Assembly: GCA_004123355.1 (NCBI GenBank) | Contig: SCHM01000003.1 | Span: forward strand, 2,639,236-2,703,235 | From: Amphirosellinia nigrospora | Lineage: Eukaryota > Ascomycota > Sordariomycetes > Xylariales > Xylariaceae | Direction of reading: 5' to 3' | Length of the DNA: 64,000 nt | Shown here: positions 48,696 to 60,831 of the stretch, piece by piece | Position numbering within the stretch: the first letter of the stretch is position 1 | How the letters are laid out: every line of letters starts with the position of its first letter | The notes under the pieces: model-generated | The model's input: only the letters and a program-made list of their open reading frames with translations | Databases searched by the model: none | What the model was told of the DNA's origin: nothing | Position numbers and translations under genes: made by a program

Positions 48696-50244
48696 ATGCA
48701 ATATCTTATTCGGTTTACGCAGTTACATGAGACCTTCCGTTTAGCAGAGATCCAGGCTCTCGCTGTCGCAGCAAACGTCGATTTAAAAGTAATATCCTAC
48801 AGTGACGAGGCAAGTAAAAGAGGATGTGACCGCATCGTGAACTACTCACTCGAAATGATTTACTGACTCTCTTTAGTCTCCATTTTGTGTTGTTGAGCTT
48901 CCTTCGGAGGATGTTGCGAGAGCTGTTGTCAAGCGCTCGATATTAGCACATAACATCTACGAGCACTGGGGCACTGCCGAGACACTCGATGAATTACATA
49001 TCGCCGTGAAAAGAGACACTGCCCACTTGTGGCCGCTCTACCTCACGTCATCTTTTAAGATTAGCATAGACTCGTATCGAGGATCGAGGTCTTCGAAACA
49101 AAAAGTCGCCCTCATCAACTCATTTTCTTACCTCGGATTCGAGGGCCCTATTTTGTTATCATCTCCTGATAATGAGTTTACACTCTTCGAAGAGTGGGCG
49201 CTTGAGCCCGTGCCTGAGAAGAGACAGCCTTCACCTTTCAAGGTACATTTTGGAAGACTGATTGCCCACGGTGCAAGGGACTTGATCAACACGTTTGATT
49301 TGAAGAAGCGTGATTACATTAGCACAACCTCGATGGATTCCGAGTTGGCTCTTGTTACTGCCAACATAGCTCTTGCTGGGCCGGGTAAGCTATTTTACGA
49401 CCCCTTTGTTGGCACTGGTAGCTTCCCGGTTGCCTGTGCACAGTTCGGCGCACTTGTTTGGGGTAGCGACATTGATGGCCGAAGCATGCGCGGTGCAGGC
49501 GGGAAGAAGAGTCTCTTAGGCAATTTCCAGCAATATGGGCTAGAGAAGTCGTTAGGTGGCGTTTTCGTGAGCGACCTGACCAACACCCCTATACGCAAAG
49601 CTAGGATACTCGATGGTATCTTGTGCGATCCACCTTATGGTGTAAGAGAAGGTCTGAAAGTATTAGGCTGTAGGGATCCTGAAAAAGATGTGCGAAGTAT
49701 CGAAAGAGGGAAGTTGATGTACCGGTAGGGAAACGTCCCTCCTTTGACCTAAGTCTCTAGCTGACATAGAGTAGGGACCCTGCATTCATTCCCCCTAAGA
49801 AACCGTACAGCTTCATAGCTATGTTAGATGACATTCTCAACTTCGCCACAGACATGCTGGTTGATAATGGTCGGCTCTCATTTTGGATGCCGACAGCCAA
49901 CGATGAAGACCAGGAGATCGCCATTCCTACACATCCTTGCCTCGAGGTGGTTGTCGTATGCGTACAAGTATTCAACAAGTGTGAGTAGCTAGAACCCCCG
50001 TATGCGTTGTTTATGTCGAGCTCATAGATCACTAGGGTCGAGACGATTGATTACCTACAAACGGTTGCCCGATTCAGACGTAGACAGTTCGGCATTAGCA
50101 TTGAGGAAGACAAAGCAGGATCAAGGGAATGGTCGATCCGCAGATGACCTTAATCCTTTCCGCCGTCACTACTTCAGGGGCTTCAAGTCAGAACAGGAGT
50201 TCTCAGACACCGTGATTTCCGACATAGGCCAACCACAAACCTAG
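48696..50244 (+). CDS. TRM11: tRNA (guanine(10)-N2)-methyltransferase catalytic subunit
   Basis: With Trm112 it methylates G10 of tRNA from SAM. Four exons, 48696-48809, 48877-49724, 49775-49980 and 50036-50244, sum to 1377 bases (458 residues) with no frame break. The N-terminal MQYLIRFTQLHETFRLAEIQALA is the Trm11 start signature. The methyltransferase core has SAM motif I DPFVGTGSFPVACAQFGA and the N-methyltransferase motif DPPYGVREGLKVLG, then PPKKPYSFIAMLDDIL and the C-terminal RRLITYKRL, FRRHYFRGF. Introns 2-4 are GT-AG type. Intron 1 starts GCAAGT (exon ends GACGAG), a GC-AG intron, which keeps the reading YSDE-SPFCVVELP. Start at 48696 is the first ATG in frame. It faces away from RPP40. 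Confidence 0.94.
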
Positions 50245-52295
50245 ATCTAGAAATAAAATAAAAATTGAACCAGTTTTGCTGTGATAATCGAGCCGGTCAC
50301 TCAGACCAGCCATACTGGTACATGCACTCAGCCAATAACCCTTCAGAGAACTAATACAACGAAGTTTGGTGAACCTACGAATTCGCTATGTTAAGAAAGC
50401 CAAGCTCATCATCGTCTATTAATTCATGTCCACTCGCCGTCTGTTTGAATCCCGATCTGGCTCGCTCTCATACTTAATGAGGACCCTAAGGATTCCCTAT
50501 CTCATACTACCGATGTCCAGCAAACCTACCTGGAAGGAAACACAATGCTTCTCATTGGTTGCTGATTTGAATGATGGGCTACGCCAAGTCGCCATCGAGG
50601 CAAATCTAAATTCTACGCCATCCCCTACCCTACGAAGTTTGATACATGATAAGTAGGGCTAGCATGCATCTGCAGGTGAAAATGCTACTCGATGCATCCG
50701 ATGTGCAGCAGCACTGCAGGTTGTTCGACTTCGGGGACATTTTTGTCCTCCCACCGGAATGAGTTGCATTAGTTTAGACGCGAAGTGAGTTTTAACTATA
50801 GCGCTTACTTACCTAGGTAACTAGGTGTCTTTCAATTACTCAAAAGTTGATGTTGCCTTTGGGCAGATATTGTTGTCTGAAAATAGGCACTGTTCTGCTC
50901 TGAAGACCGGGTCTCGTGTGGTAAAGTAGCGATGAAGATATAGAAAAAAGGGAGAGATGAAGAACGAACGTATTGCCATTATTACCAAATATCTTGATGC
51001 AATCCGTGGAATAGAGAATGGAATAGAATTTACCAAACGGTTTTGTTTTGGAGACTTTGAGCATTTGCTGATGATGATAAGATGGAACTAGCTAATCGCC
51101 TAGGTTGGGAAAAGCTCTGAAGATACGATTTTTGTGATTTTCATGAATTTGTAAAATAGAACTCTTTGAAAGAATTCTAGGCGGTAACCCTAGACCCAGC
51201 GGGTGGTGACTGATCATTCCAGCAGCTGTCATGCAATGCAACATTCAGGATGTCGCGGGACGGTAGCGTGTGGTCACTTTATTTACATGCCCGTTCGAGA
51301 AACGTTCGATCCCCCATTAATTATCCTGTTGTCGAAAATTGAAACTAAGACACGGCCGAATTCTAAGACATCTTTACCAGTCTTTACCTTTAGCGCCAGT
51401 CGCTAAAGTAGGTACCTCCCTGGTAATGTGACTGAGCTCCATGTTTCTATATTGCCTATAGGTAGGTACCGAGTCTAGACCTTCACGTGGTGGCAGGTTT
51501 AGGCGAATTCCCAGCCACAGCACAGAATATCTGGAAGCAATAGCGTTTGGAGTATCTAAGTTTACACTACCTAACCGAAGGTTTGTAAAGGTGAGTCGAC
51601 AAGGCCCAACTTCCCCATTTGTAGGTGACCTGAGGTATCCATCTTATCGTAAGTACCTGCATCTAGCGCTATGAGCTGGACTCGAATAAATGTACTGCAA
51701 TCCCGCGCTATACTTAACCCAAGTATGGGGTAATGACCAGCACTGCCAGTTGGGACACCCCTTATCGCTTAGGTACCTTAAGGCGTGGATTTAAGTGGTT
51801 GGTTCACATGGAGACGGGAACTTCTAAAGTCCTGCATTAGGTGGTATAGGATTGACTCCTTGTAGTCTGAGCTCACCTCTACTCTCTGCTCTCTCACCTC
51901 TCTTGAGCTGGTGTGCTCTAGCACTCAACTCTCGGCAATATCAAACCCTCATCGGTTTGGTCTTATACTTCGCAATCTCCCATACCTGGCCGTTGTGTGT
52001 CTGCCATTACCACTCTCTGCCTTCTTGTTATGACCGCTCCTCTTTACCTTGCCGTCTTTTTTGATACGATATCTTCTAGAAACCCGGGGGTTCTCGTTCT
52101 CTTTTAGATATTTAGATACTTTCCATTTCTTTGTATACATTTGAAACGACACGAGCTTACACCTTTCGCACATCTTGTTGCATTTTCTCGTTGTATCCGG
52201 TTATCACCGTCCATCATCCACGTACATACCTGCATACCTGCGTCTTACCGCCACCGCCAGTGCTGTCATCCCTTGCCTCCTCGAAATCATCAAAG
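50245..52295. other. Intergenic region
   Basis: Two kilobases between TRM11 and GID4. A TACCTAGGTAACTAGGT patch lies at 50811-50827 and GGTACC boxes at about 51412 and 51464; the last 450 bases are C/T-rich like a strong fungal leader. Short frames (50426-50656, 50836-51064) show no family motif. I see no gene. Confidence 0.5.
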
Positions 52296-53659
52296 ATGCC
52301 TACGCCCTCTAGCAACACGCCCCCCACCCCTCCCGAATTGCCACCCCGGACACACAGCTCCTCATGTCCCGAAGACGTTCGCTCATCGAGTAGTTGGAGT
52401 CCTGATGAAGATGGGCTGGAAATGAACGTGGACAGCGATGCGACGACGTCACCCGAAGCGACGAGCGCAGCCACTGCCGAGGTTGTCGAACGTCTGACTG
52501 AGTCGCGGTCGGCGACAGAATCTCCAAGGCCGGGCTCGCGGAGCGGCACGGATCGCTCCGCCTCCGAGCCAGTCGATATAGATTCGCCAGCGCATAAGCC
52601 GACTGAAGAGCTCGGTGAAGCGCAGGGCAGCATAATCGCAACGGCACCGCCCGCCGAGCGACATCACCCTCGATGCGACCTTGACGCGGGAACGCCAGAA
52701 CATGAGAAAACTGAGGATGATGACGGGCGGGTCCCCGTAAACCATGACGAGTATGAGCCAACAATGGGCTTTGATTACTCAAATGTTCGGGTATGTGCAC
52801 ACGCATGCATGAGCCAAACTCAGCTCGGGAACCAGGCGCCTCAGGCGTAGAGTGTCGCGCATCTGCTAACGGTGACCTAAAGATATTTCCTTTGTCGCCA
52901 TCATCCTTCCTACGCCCAGGGAGTAAATTCCACGGAACACAACAATCCGAACGGCAGGTTTACGATGTGCAAGTCGAGATCAAATATGTTGATCTGCGCG
53001 AGTCTTTCCTTTGCGGTTACCTCAAGATTCAAGGTATGCTTCAAGACACCCACACAGAATCAGATACTTGTTTTGTTTCAGCACGTCTACCATTATTCCA
53101 TCGGGAAATGACCTTGCCCGATTATCGGCATCTAGATGAATTCGCTAACCACGACCACTTTGTCAAAACAGGTCTAACAGAAGACAACCCAACCCTGACG
53201 ACTTACTTCGAGGGCGAGATCATTGGTAGCCGCTATGACTTCTTAACAAAGCATGAAGGTTGGGGTGCGACTGAGAAAATTGATTTAAATCATTGGGGCA
53301 AGTTCTCTGCCTTTCGGCAGTATAGCAAACAGGTGCGCAAGGGTGTTGCCGTGACAATACCCAACCTTGCCCAGCGCGAGAACATCTTCATGCGCTGGAA
53401 AGAACACTTCTTGGTCCCCGATCATCGTGTTACCTCTATCAACGGTGCCAGCTTTGAAGGGTTCTACTACATTTGCTTCAACCAGAAGGAGGGTAGTGTC
53501 AGTGGCATATATTTCCACTCCAAAAGCGAGAAGTAAGTCTCCCAAGATTTTCAACACTTATGTTTATAAAGCTAACCCTTTCGGCCAAGCAGGTTCCAAC
53601 AGTTAGAGCTCAAACACGTGGAAGACAGGGGTTGTTTCAGCGCCCTGGAATTCCGATGA
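52296..53659 (+). CDS. GID4: GID/CTLH E3 ligase substrate receptor Gid4 (Vid24)
   Basis: Gid4 recognises N-terminal proline degrons, in yeast on gluconeogenic enzymes, and docks them to the GID ubiquitin ligase. Four exons, 52296-52790, 52883-53033, 53172-53532 and 53593-53659, total 1074 bases (357 residues) in frame. Exon 1 gives a 165-residue Ser/Pro/Glu-rich disordered region. The Vid24 beta-barrel follows: [130 protein letters not shown], ending ALEFR. Introns are gtatgt...aaag, gtatgc...acag and gtaagt...gcag. The gene is convergent with mago nashi, 380 bases apart. Confidence 0.94.
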
Positions 53660-54039
53660 AGAACATGATATACGTATAACAATAACCACAACTAGTTAAT
53701 CAGCATGGCGGTGGTGCTGGGATGAGACAGCATAGTTAGGAGATTGATCGATTCGAACATGGAGGGTAAATCCAGAGATATGTTATCATGGTGAGCGGTT
53801 TACGAGTATGATATTCTATGAATGGCATCGAGGTAGCTCAGAAGTGAAACCCAAACATTGAGGGCACAAGGCGTTTGGTTGTTCCGGGAGCACTTTCTGG
53901 AGGCACGGAGCGACAACAGATATAGCATTTTACGAACAGCCATGTAGGGGTATATTCCAGGTCCGGAGAATGAGGAATGGCTAGTTCGCGTACATCAAAC
54001 ACCCAACCATTAATCTTCCACCGCATATCCTCGCATGAC
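53660..54039. other. Convergent 3' region GID4 / mago nashi
   Basis: 380 bases holding the 3' untranslated regions of two converging genes. Nothing else is seen. Confidence 0.5.
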
Positions 54040-54877
54040 CTATGAGATGGGCTTAATCTTGAAGTGAAGTGATGTCAAGCTAAATACCAGCGCCTTCAAG
54101 TCCTGCACTAGGTAGTAAAAGACGCGGAGCCCTTCGGGATCTGCCGACTCGGTGACATCGATTAAAGAGCCAATTTTCGCTGTCTGTAAGGGGCGTGTTC
54201 TCATGCGTGAGTATCCATCTAATTTTAGTTGACTGGGTGGGAATATAGTGAGTTTCTCGCACCTCAAATGATATGTGCTCCGTTCCCAGCCGAATCTCCA
54301 GCTCCTGGCGGCCGTCCTTGTTCTTCTGTGGCCATTTCGAATCGTCTTCCTTCATGATCTCGCTCGACTTTACTATCCGCTTGATCTCATCAACCACTAA
54401 CGAACTGACACACACTAGACGGATTCCAATAGTCAGCGTATTGGGTTCCTCCAAGAAGTACGGACGGAAATAGGCGAGCGTGCGGGAAACGTCGCGAGTT
54501 TAAAGTAGGTCGGGGGAACGGGGAATCCGGGGGCGCGCACTCTCTTTGCGAATAAGACTGTCGTTACGGTAATTCGAATTGTTGGCGTATCGGGCCACTG
54601 CGCTTCGTCCGTCACCAACTACTCGGAAGTCGAATTCTGGTATGGATACGGTCTAGTTAGCTTCCCATGAACTTAATTGGCACTTTCTTCTCTCTGCCGC
54701 TATGGAATATTGATGAATAAGTGGATAAAATGCGCACCGAGAAATTCATGGCCGAAACGACCAGAATGGCCGGAACTAGATGTCGCGATGTGTTAGTGGT
54801 GTTGTAGGCCAAGTTTGTGGAGTGGCGGGTTGAACGTACTAGTAGCGTATGTAGAAGGGCTCGCCAGATGAAGCCAT
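54040..54877 (-). CDS. mago: Mago nashi, exon junction complex core protein
   Basis: Mago binds Y14 and locks eIF4A3 on spliced mRNA. Five exons, 54877-54840, 54775-54738, 54636-54541, 54414-54263 and 54183-54040, sum to 468 bases (155 residues) with all junctions in frame. Sequence: [142 protein letters not shown]. This is full-length and matches the family closely, with every conserved block present. The first two exons are only 38 bases each. Introns begin gtacgt, gtgcgc, gtgcgc and gtgcga. Its presence shows that this fungus retains the EJC, which budding yeast has lost. Divergent from the beta-COP gene. Confidence 0.97.
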
Positions 54878-55713
54878 ATTGGGTATTGGTTGTCTTGAAA
54901 TGGTGTAAATTCCCTGGATGCGTGGAATACACAATGTTGTTGCAATTGTTTATTGGGCGGGAGTTAATGTTGAAATACACAAGAAGCAAGCAAGGCTCCC
55001 TGCATCTTGAATTATAGATAGGTACCTATCGAGATCAGCTAAAGTACATTTTGGCGGGGCAGAAAGCCGGGTACCTAAGTTATCGCAAGCCGCGCTGATA
55101 TCAGGTGTGGCTTAACCACTCAAAACTCGATACGCAAGTCTCTTATGATTGGCTCGGTACCTAACGTTAGAGAAGGAAGACCCATGCTGGGCTTTATCTG
55201 GGGGCCTTTCAGGTAGCTCAAGCCACTTTACCGGCCCACATTTGACCCCAGCCCTTCACAGGCACCTAATGTGACCTGGGAAAGTACCTAGATAATGGCC
55301 CACTAGCAGTTCAGGAGGGACAGATTCCACACAGAAGTGCATGCTGTCAACTGCCATTGGGACAGCCTGGTCACGAATTGAGGGTCAACCCACGACCGTA
55401 ATACAACTAGACTAGCTCCCTACGACAACAACTTCTACCGCTCTGAGGACCACCAGCATCACAGCCTGTCGAGCAATACTGGGATGCGTAATCATATTAT
55501 ACCCAACCGACTACCTCTTGTCCACTGACACCATCCCCGGTCACTCATATCCCGACCCAATCGCCCGCTACCGCTCCGTCGAGGGGATCTACCACGAATA
55601 TCAATTCCTCTCGGCGCTATAGTCGATTGTCCTTCCGATATCCCCTTCAAGAACAGACAGTAGACCGCCGCCGATATTGACGAGGCGGTCGAGAGCCGCG
55701 GTAGTTGCCCACC
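54878..55713. promoter_or_regulatory. Shared divergent promoter region mago / SEC26
   Basis: 836 bases between the two start codons. A palindrome TAGGTACCTA lies at about 55019-55028, with GGTACC boxes near 55070 and 55157. The last 250 bases are C-rich and lead into the beta-COP start. No discrete site can be assigned. Confidence 0.5.
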
Positions 55714-58700
55714 ATGACAACCTTCCTCGAGCATGCGTACAGCCTGGTCCACCAGGATAATGCTGCGGATGTGCCCTCAATGTCAGAGCTGCGCACGCAG
55801 CTAGAAAAGGGCACAGACGAGACTAAGGTCGACACCATGAAGCGCATCCTGACGATCATGCTGAACGGTGACCCTATGCCCCAGCTGCTTATGCACATCA
55901 TCCGATTCGTCATGCCTTCGAAGTCCAAACACCTGAAAAAGCTATTGTACTTCTACTACGAGATCTGCCCTAAGCTTGATGCCAGTGGGAAGCTGAAGCA
56001 GGAGATGATCCTGGTCTGGTAAGCATTGCTAAGCCTAGAATAATATCACACTCCCCTGGCTGGTGCTGACTACCGACTGTAGCAACGGCATTCGGAACGA
56101 TCTTCAACACCCCAACGAGTACATCCGAGGAAACACGTTACGCTTCCTCTGTAAGCTGCGAGAATCCGAGCTGATTGAACCTCTTCTATCGTCCTTGCGA
56201 TCCTGCCTCGAGCATCGGCATGCCTATGTGCGAAAGAATGCCGTCTATGCCGTCGCCTCGATTCATCAGCATTCACCCTCCCTTATTCCAGACGCTTCAG
56301 ACCTGATCGCCACATTCCTCGATGGAGAGAGTGATGCAACTTGCAAGCGCAATGCCTTCGCCGCTCTCTCCAGCATTGATCATGACAAGGCCCTTGCCTA
56401 CCTTAGCAATGTATTTGAGGGTATCACAAATGCAGAGGAATTGTTACAATTAGTAGAGCTCGAATTCATCCGCAAAGATGCTATCCAGAACCAGCAAAAC
56501 AAGGTGAGCCAATAATCCGCGCAACATATCTTGTTCTAGCTAACATGAGAAGGCTCGGTATTTGAGGCTCATCTTCGACTTATTAGAAGCCAACACTTCG
56601 ACTGTTGTATACGAGGCCGCGTCATCTTTGACTATTCTTACCAGCAATCCTGTAGCCGTTAAGGCAGCCGCTGCCAAGTTTATCGAGCTCAGCATCAAGG
56701 AGGCAGACAACAATGTGAAGCTTATTGTACTGGACCGTGTTGATCAACTCCGCCAACGAAACGAGGGTGTTCTTGACGATCTCATCATGGAAATTCTCCG
56801 TGTTCTATCAAGTCCTGATATCGATGTCAGACGGAAAGCCCTTGGAATCGCTTTAGAAATGGTCTCTAGCAAAAATGTGGAGGAAGTCATTCTACTACTA
56901 AAGAAGGAACTCTCGAAGACTGTCGATCAGGAGTATGAGAAAAACGCCGAGTACCGACAACTACTCATCCAATCTATCCACCAATGCGCCATCAAGTTCT
57001 CCGAGGTTGCAGCTAGCGTTGTTGATCTGCTTATGGACTTCATCGCGGATTTTAGCAACACATCAGCTGTCGATGTCATCAGCTTCGTAAAGGAGGTTGT
57101 CGAAAAATTCCCTAAGCTGCGGCCTTCAATTGTCGCACGATTGGTCGATACACTCAGTGAGGTCCGGGCAGGTAAGGTCTACCGCGGGATCGTCTGGATT
57201 GTTGGCGAGTATTCTCTTGAGGAAAGTGACATTAGGGATGCATGGAAGAAAATCCGCGCAAGTCTGGGAGAGATACCAATCCTTGCATCCGAACAACGTC
57301 TACTAGACAACGTTGATGGCCAAAATGAACAAGAACAGGAGCAGGTGAATGGCCATTCTAAACCAGCGCAACCTTCCGGCTCGCGGCGAGTTTTGGCCGA
57401 CGGTACATACGCCACCGAAACGGCTCTGACCAGCGCCTCCACTACAGCTGCGAGATTGGAAGCCGTCAAGGCAGCACAAAAGCCCCCATTGCGGCAATTG
57501 ATACTTGATGGAGATTACTACCTGGCAACCGTCCTCTCTGCCACATTAACCAAGCTGGTAATGCGTCACTCTGAGATTTCGCCGGACAAGGCGCGAACCA
57601 ACGCCCTTAAGGCTGAAGCCATGTTGATCATGATCTCCATCATACGTGTCGGCCAATCTCAGTTCGTCAAAGCCCCCATTGACGAGGATTCCGTTGATAG
57701 AATTATGTCTTGTGTTCGGTCATTAGCCGAATTCTCTGACAACAAACCACTTGAGTCCGTCTTCCTCGATGATACTCGGAAAGCCTTCCGGGCCATGGTC
57801 CAGGTTGAGGAGAAGAAGCGAGCAGCTAAGGAAGCCTTCGAAAAAGCGAAGACAGCCATCCAAGTTGATGATGTAGTTCAAATTCGCCAGCTTTCAAAGA
57901 AGAACCATGGAGAAGGTGCCGACGAGATTGAATTGGATCTCGAAAGGGCAACTGGCGGCGAGGCCACCTCTGAGGATCTTACATCGAAACTGAGTCGCGT
58001 TGTTCAACTTACCGGTTTCTCCGACCCCGTTTACGCGGAAGCCTATGTTAAAGTACACCAATTCGATATCGTATTGGACGTACTACTAGTCAACCAGACA
58101 ACTGAGACGCTACAGAATCTCTCGGTCGAGTTTGCTACATTGGGTGACCTCAAGGTTGTGGAGCGGCCAACCACCCAGAACTTAGGTCCACACGACTTCC
58201 ACAATGTGCAGTGCACCATCAAGGTTTCTTCAACCGACACAGGTGTCATTTTTGGCAATGTTGTGTACGATGGTGCCCATAGCACTGACACCAACGTCGT
58301 CATCCTCAACGATCTTCACGTTGATATTATGGACTACATCCAACCCGCTACATGTACAGAAACGCAGTTCCGGACCATGTGGACCGAATTCGAATGGGAA
58401 AACAAAGTCAATATTAATAGCAAAGCCAAGTCCCTTCGCGAGTTTTTGGAACAACTTATGGCTTGCACGAATATGAACTGTCTGACGCCCGAAGCCAGCA
58501 TGAAGGGCGACTGTCAGTTCCTGAGTGCGAACTTATACGCCAGGAGTGTATTCGGTAGGTTCCCCTCACTAGCATTGATTCTACAGTAAATACTGATTTT
58601 TTTTTTTTACACAGGCGAGGATGCCCTAGCCAACCTAAGTATAGAAAAGGAGGGCGAGGATGGACCCATCACAGGCTTTGTCCGCATAAGAAGCAGATCA

Positions 58701-58763
58701 CAAGGCCTAGCCTTGAGTCTTGGGTCGCTAAAGGGGCTGAACAAGATCGGAACAGGTGCTTGA
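55714..58763 (+). CDS. SEC26: Coatomer subunit beta (beta-COP)
   Basis: A subunit of the COPI F-subcomplex that coats Golgi-to-ER and intra-Golgi vesicles. Exons 55714-56018, 56083-56503, 56553-58554 and 58615-58763 total 2877 bases (958 residues), all in frame. The N-terminal adaptin-like HEAT solenoid ([87 protein letters not shown]) runs to about residue 520. A charged linker ([14 protein letters not shown]) and second helical part follow, then the beta-COP appendage with [79 protein letters not shown] and [25 protein letters not shown] at the end. Introns are gtaagc, gtgagc and gtaggt types. ATG 55714 (CCACCATGA) is a strong start. Confidence 0.97.
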
Positions 58764-59166
58764 GTTTCGCGAGCCTCCAATTCCGGACTTTAAATATAGC
58801 GCTGTAGTGTAGAATTTTCGCACTCAAAAAGCAGGCAATGAAATGCCAGTATTCAACTGTGATGAAGAGGATGGTTGGTCGGGAAGAGGAAAAAGACTTG
58901 ATATCCAAGAGCAAGGTATCCCGGACTTGGCGGAGTTCAACGAGTCTGATAGCATGATAACGTGAGTTGCTAGGTTAGCTCAGGGCGATCTAGACAAATC
59001 CAAGTCATTTTGACATATTTATCGAACATTTCAGAAGCTCCGGCCAAACATGGTAGTTGTACATATTCTAATCTACTCACCCCGCCGCCTATTCGATGTA
59101 GGGGTTAAAGCGGAGGAAATAAAGCCGGAAGAAAGAAAAAGAATCTAAGTTAACTAAAAGCTTGAC
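58764..59166. other. 3' flank of SEC26
   Basis: About 400 bases between the coatomer stop and the tRNA-Met terminator; only 3' untranslated sequence is expected. Confidence 0.5.
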
Positions 59167-59171
59167 AAAAA
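59167..59171 (-). terminator. Pol III T5 terminator of tRNA-Met
   Basis: Five T on the tRNA strand six bases after the tRNA 3' end, as required by RNA polymerase III. Confidence 0.7.
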
Positions 59172-59176
59172 GGTGA

Positions 59177-59278
59177 TGTCCTCGGTGAGGCTCGAACTCA
59201 CGACCTTTGGATAGCCCAATCTTGGATTGAATCATACGAATATGAGACCAACGCTCTGACCAACTGAGCCACGAAGAC
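59177..59278 (-). tRNA. Elongator tRNA-Met(CAU) with a 28-nt intron
   Basis: Minus-strand cloverleaf: acceptor GTCTTCG/CGAGGAC with one G-T pair and discriminator A; D arm GCTC-AGTTGGTCA-GAGC; anticodon stem TTGGT/TCCAA with one mismatch; loop CTCATAA, the usual elongator-Met loop with anticodon CAT; variable loop AGGTC; T arm GTGAG-TTCGAGC-CTCAC. The intron is 59240-59213, one base after the anticodon. Inside the intron TATGA can pair with TCATA of the anticodon loop, the expected anticodon-intron helix. The initiator is excluded because the T loop has TTCG and the anticodon stem lacks the GGG/CCC pairs. Confidence 0.85.
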
Positions 59279-60831
59279 GCATATTGCCTAACTTGATTAG
59301 GCACTTGCATTACCAGGTTTCAAGGGAGGCTAGTATATGACTTGCGCGACAAACTTCGAGAAAGGTAGGTATCAGAAGGGAAGAGATGCTAGACCATCTA
59401 TATTCTTTCTGTATTCCCTCTATCCCGTCGCCGTATAGTGCTTGTTCCTCTGGAAAAGAGGAAGAGATCAACAGATAGGCCTCGGTCAATGCAAGGCGAA
59501 GGAAACTGATATTCTGCCCTAGGTGACGGCGAGAGGCGTGGAAGTCTCATTGCTGGGGGTCAAAATTATTGTGCCACATACGCGTCATAAATGCATATAT
59601 GCGGGAAGGGAAGGCGTCTCAGCGGGTAAAGGTGATTAGGTACTTCAGGCTCGGGATGTTGAACGGCTTGCTTAGGACAGTCAGCTAATAGGTGGTATTA
59701 TAAAGGAGAGGTGTGATGAAACTGGGAGGTAATATGAGGGAAAATAAGTCGGCCGGCAAAAATGGTTGTGTATCGAGCTGACTGGCTGATGTGTGCCCCC
59801 AATATCGTCTCTAAGATCATTATTTGGTTTGTCCACGAGAATGTATAAAACAGCGGAATATAGCTGAGCTAGGAACATTAAACTAAATATGACCAATCGT
59901 CATCCACCCCGGATTCTAGCGACAAAGAGAACCCTTGAATTATCTTCTCGTCTCCTTCTCGAACTACAAGTGCGAGAGCCGAACATGAAGGACGCGGATG
60001 CCATCGCCGGTATCACCGGAGTCGCCCGAACAGTGATTCTCCTCCGTCTTAACCAGCGTTCCACTAAACGGTGACACCAATCTCCCGTGTATTCCTCAGG
60101 CTATGGAACTAACGTATTGGGGTTTGCTATGCACCTGCAATGCTAGAGGTGGTCATCATCGTGTAACCCGACCACTACCCGTTAGGTAGTTATTAAATGA
60201 CGTGTGCCTCAAGGACTTGGCAAGGCTCTGAACTAAACAGTTGCCAATATAAATAAGTATATAGCCACTACCTAGGCCACGGATCACCACTAAGGTACCT
60301 AAAGGACTAGCAGGCCTATATACAGCACACCACATGCCTAAACACATTATGCCTGTACAGTTATAGGCCGTGTCACCTCGCGAAAAAGGCTCTTAGTGCA
60401 GGTGGCGGGACCTCGCATACAGCGCCTCCTTTGTTTTTTTGAAGATTGTCACGCTGCGCTAAGTACGCACCATCTGCAACACCCCGCGATTAGTGTAGGG
60501 GTCGGTGACAAACTACTACTTCTTCTAGAGCCTTATCTAACAATGGAACGGAACTAGGTTGTAACGGACGAAGATCTAGACCTAAGTAGGTGATGAGAAA
60601 GATGGTGAATATCAACTTGGAGAGGATTTTGTACAAAGGCAGGTTAGCGATCAGCATCACATGTGAAGTAAGCTTGCAAGGTTTACATGCAAATATGTGG
60701 ATTTCCCCGCAAACAGCGAAGTAACTATAATTAAGACCTTGGGGCATACATGTAATTCCAGATGACTACATATATTAAGTAATCCTATCTATATAGATGC
60801 CTAGAGCTTACTATAGTAGCCCCCGCAAGGT
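59279..60831. other. Intergenic region before the AT-rich block
   Basis: About 1.5 kb of mixed composition. A 61-codon frame at 59889-60074 shows no family resemblance. No gene or RNA supported. Base composition changes abruptly at about 60830. Confidence 0.5.
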
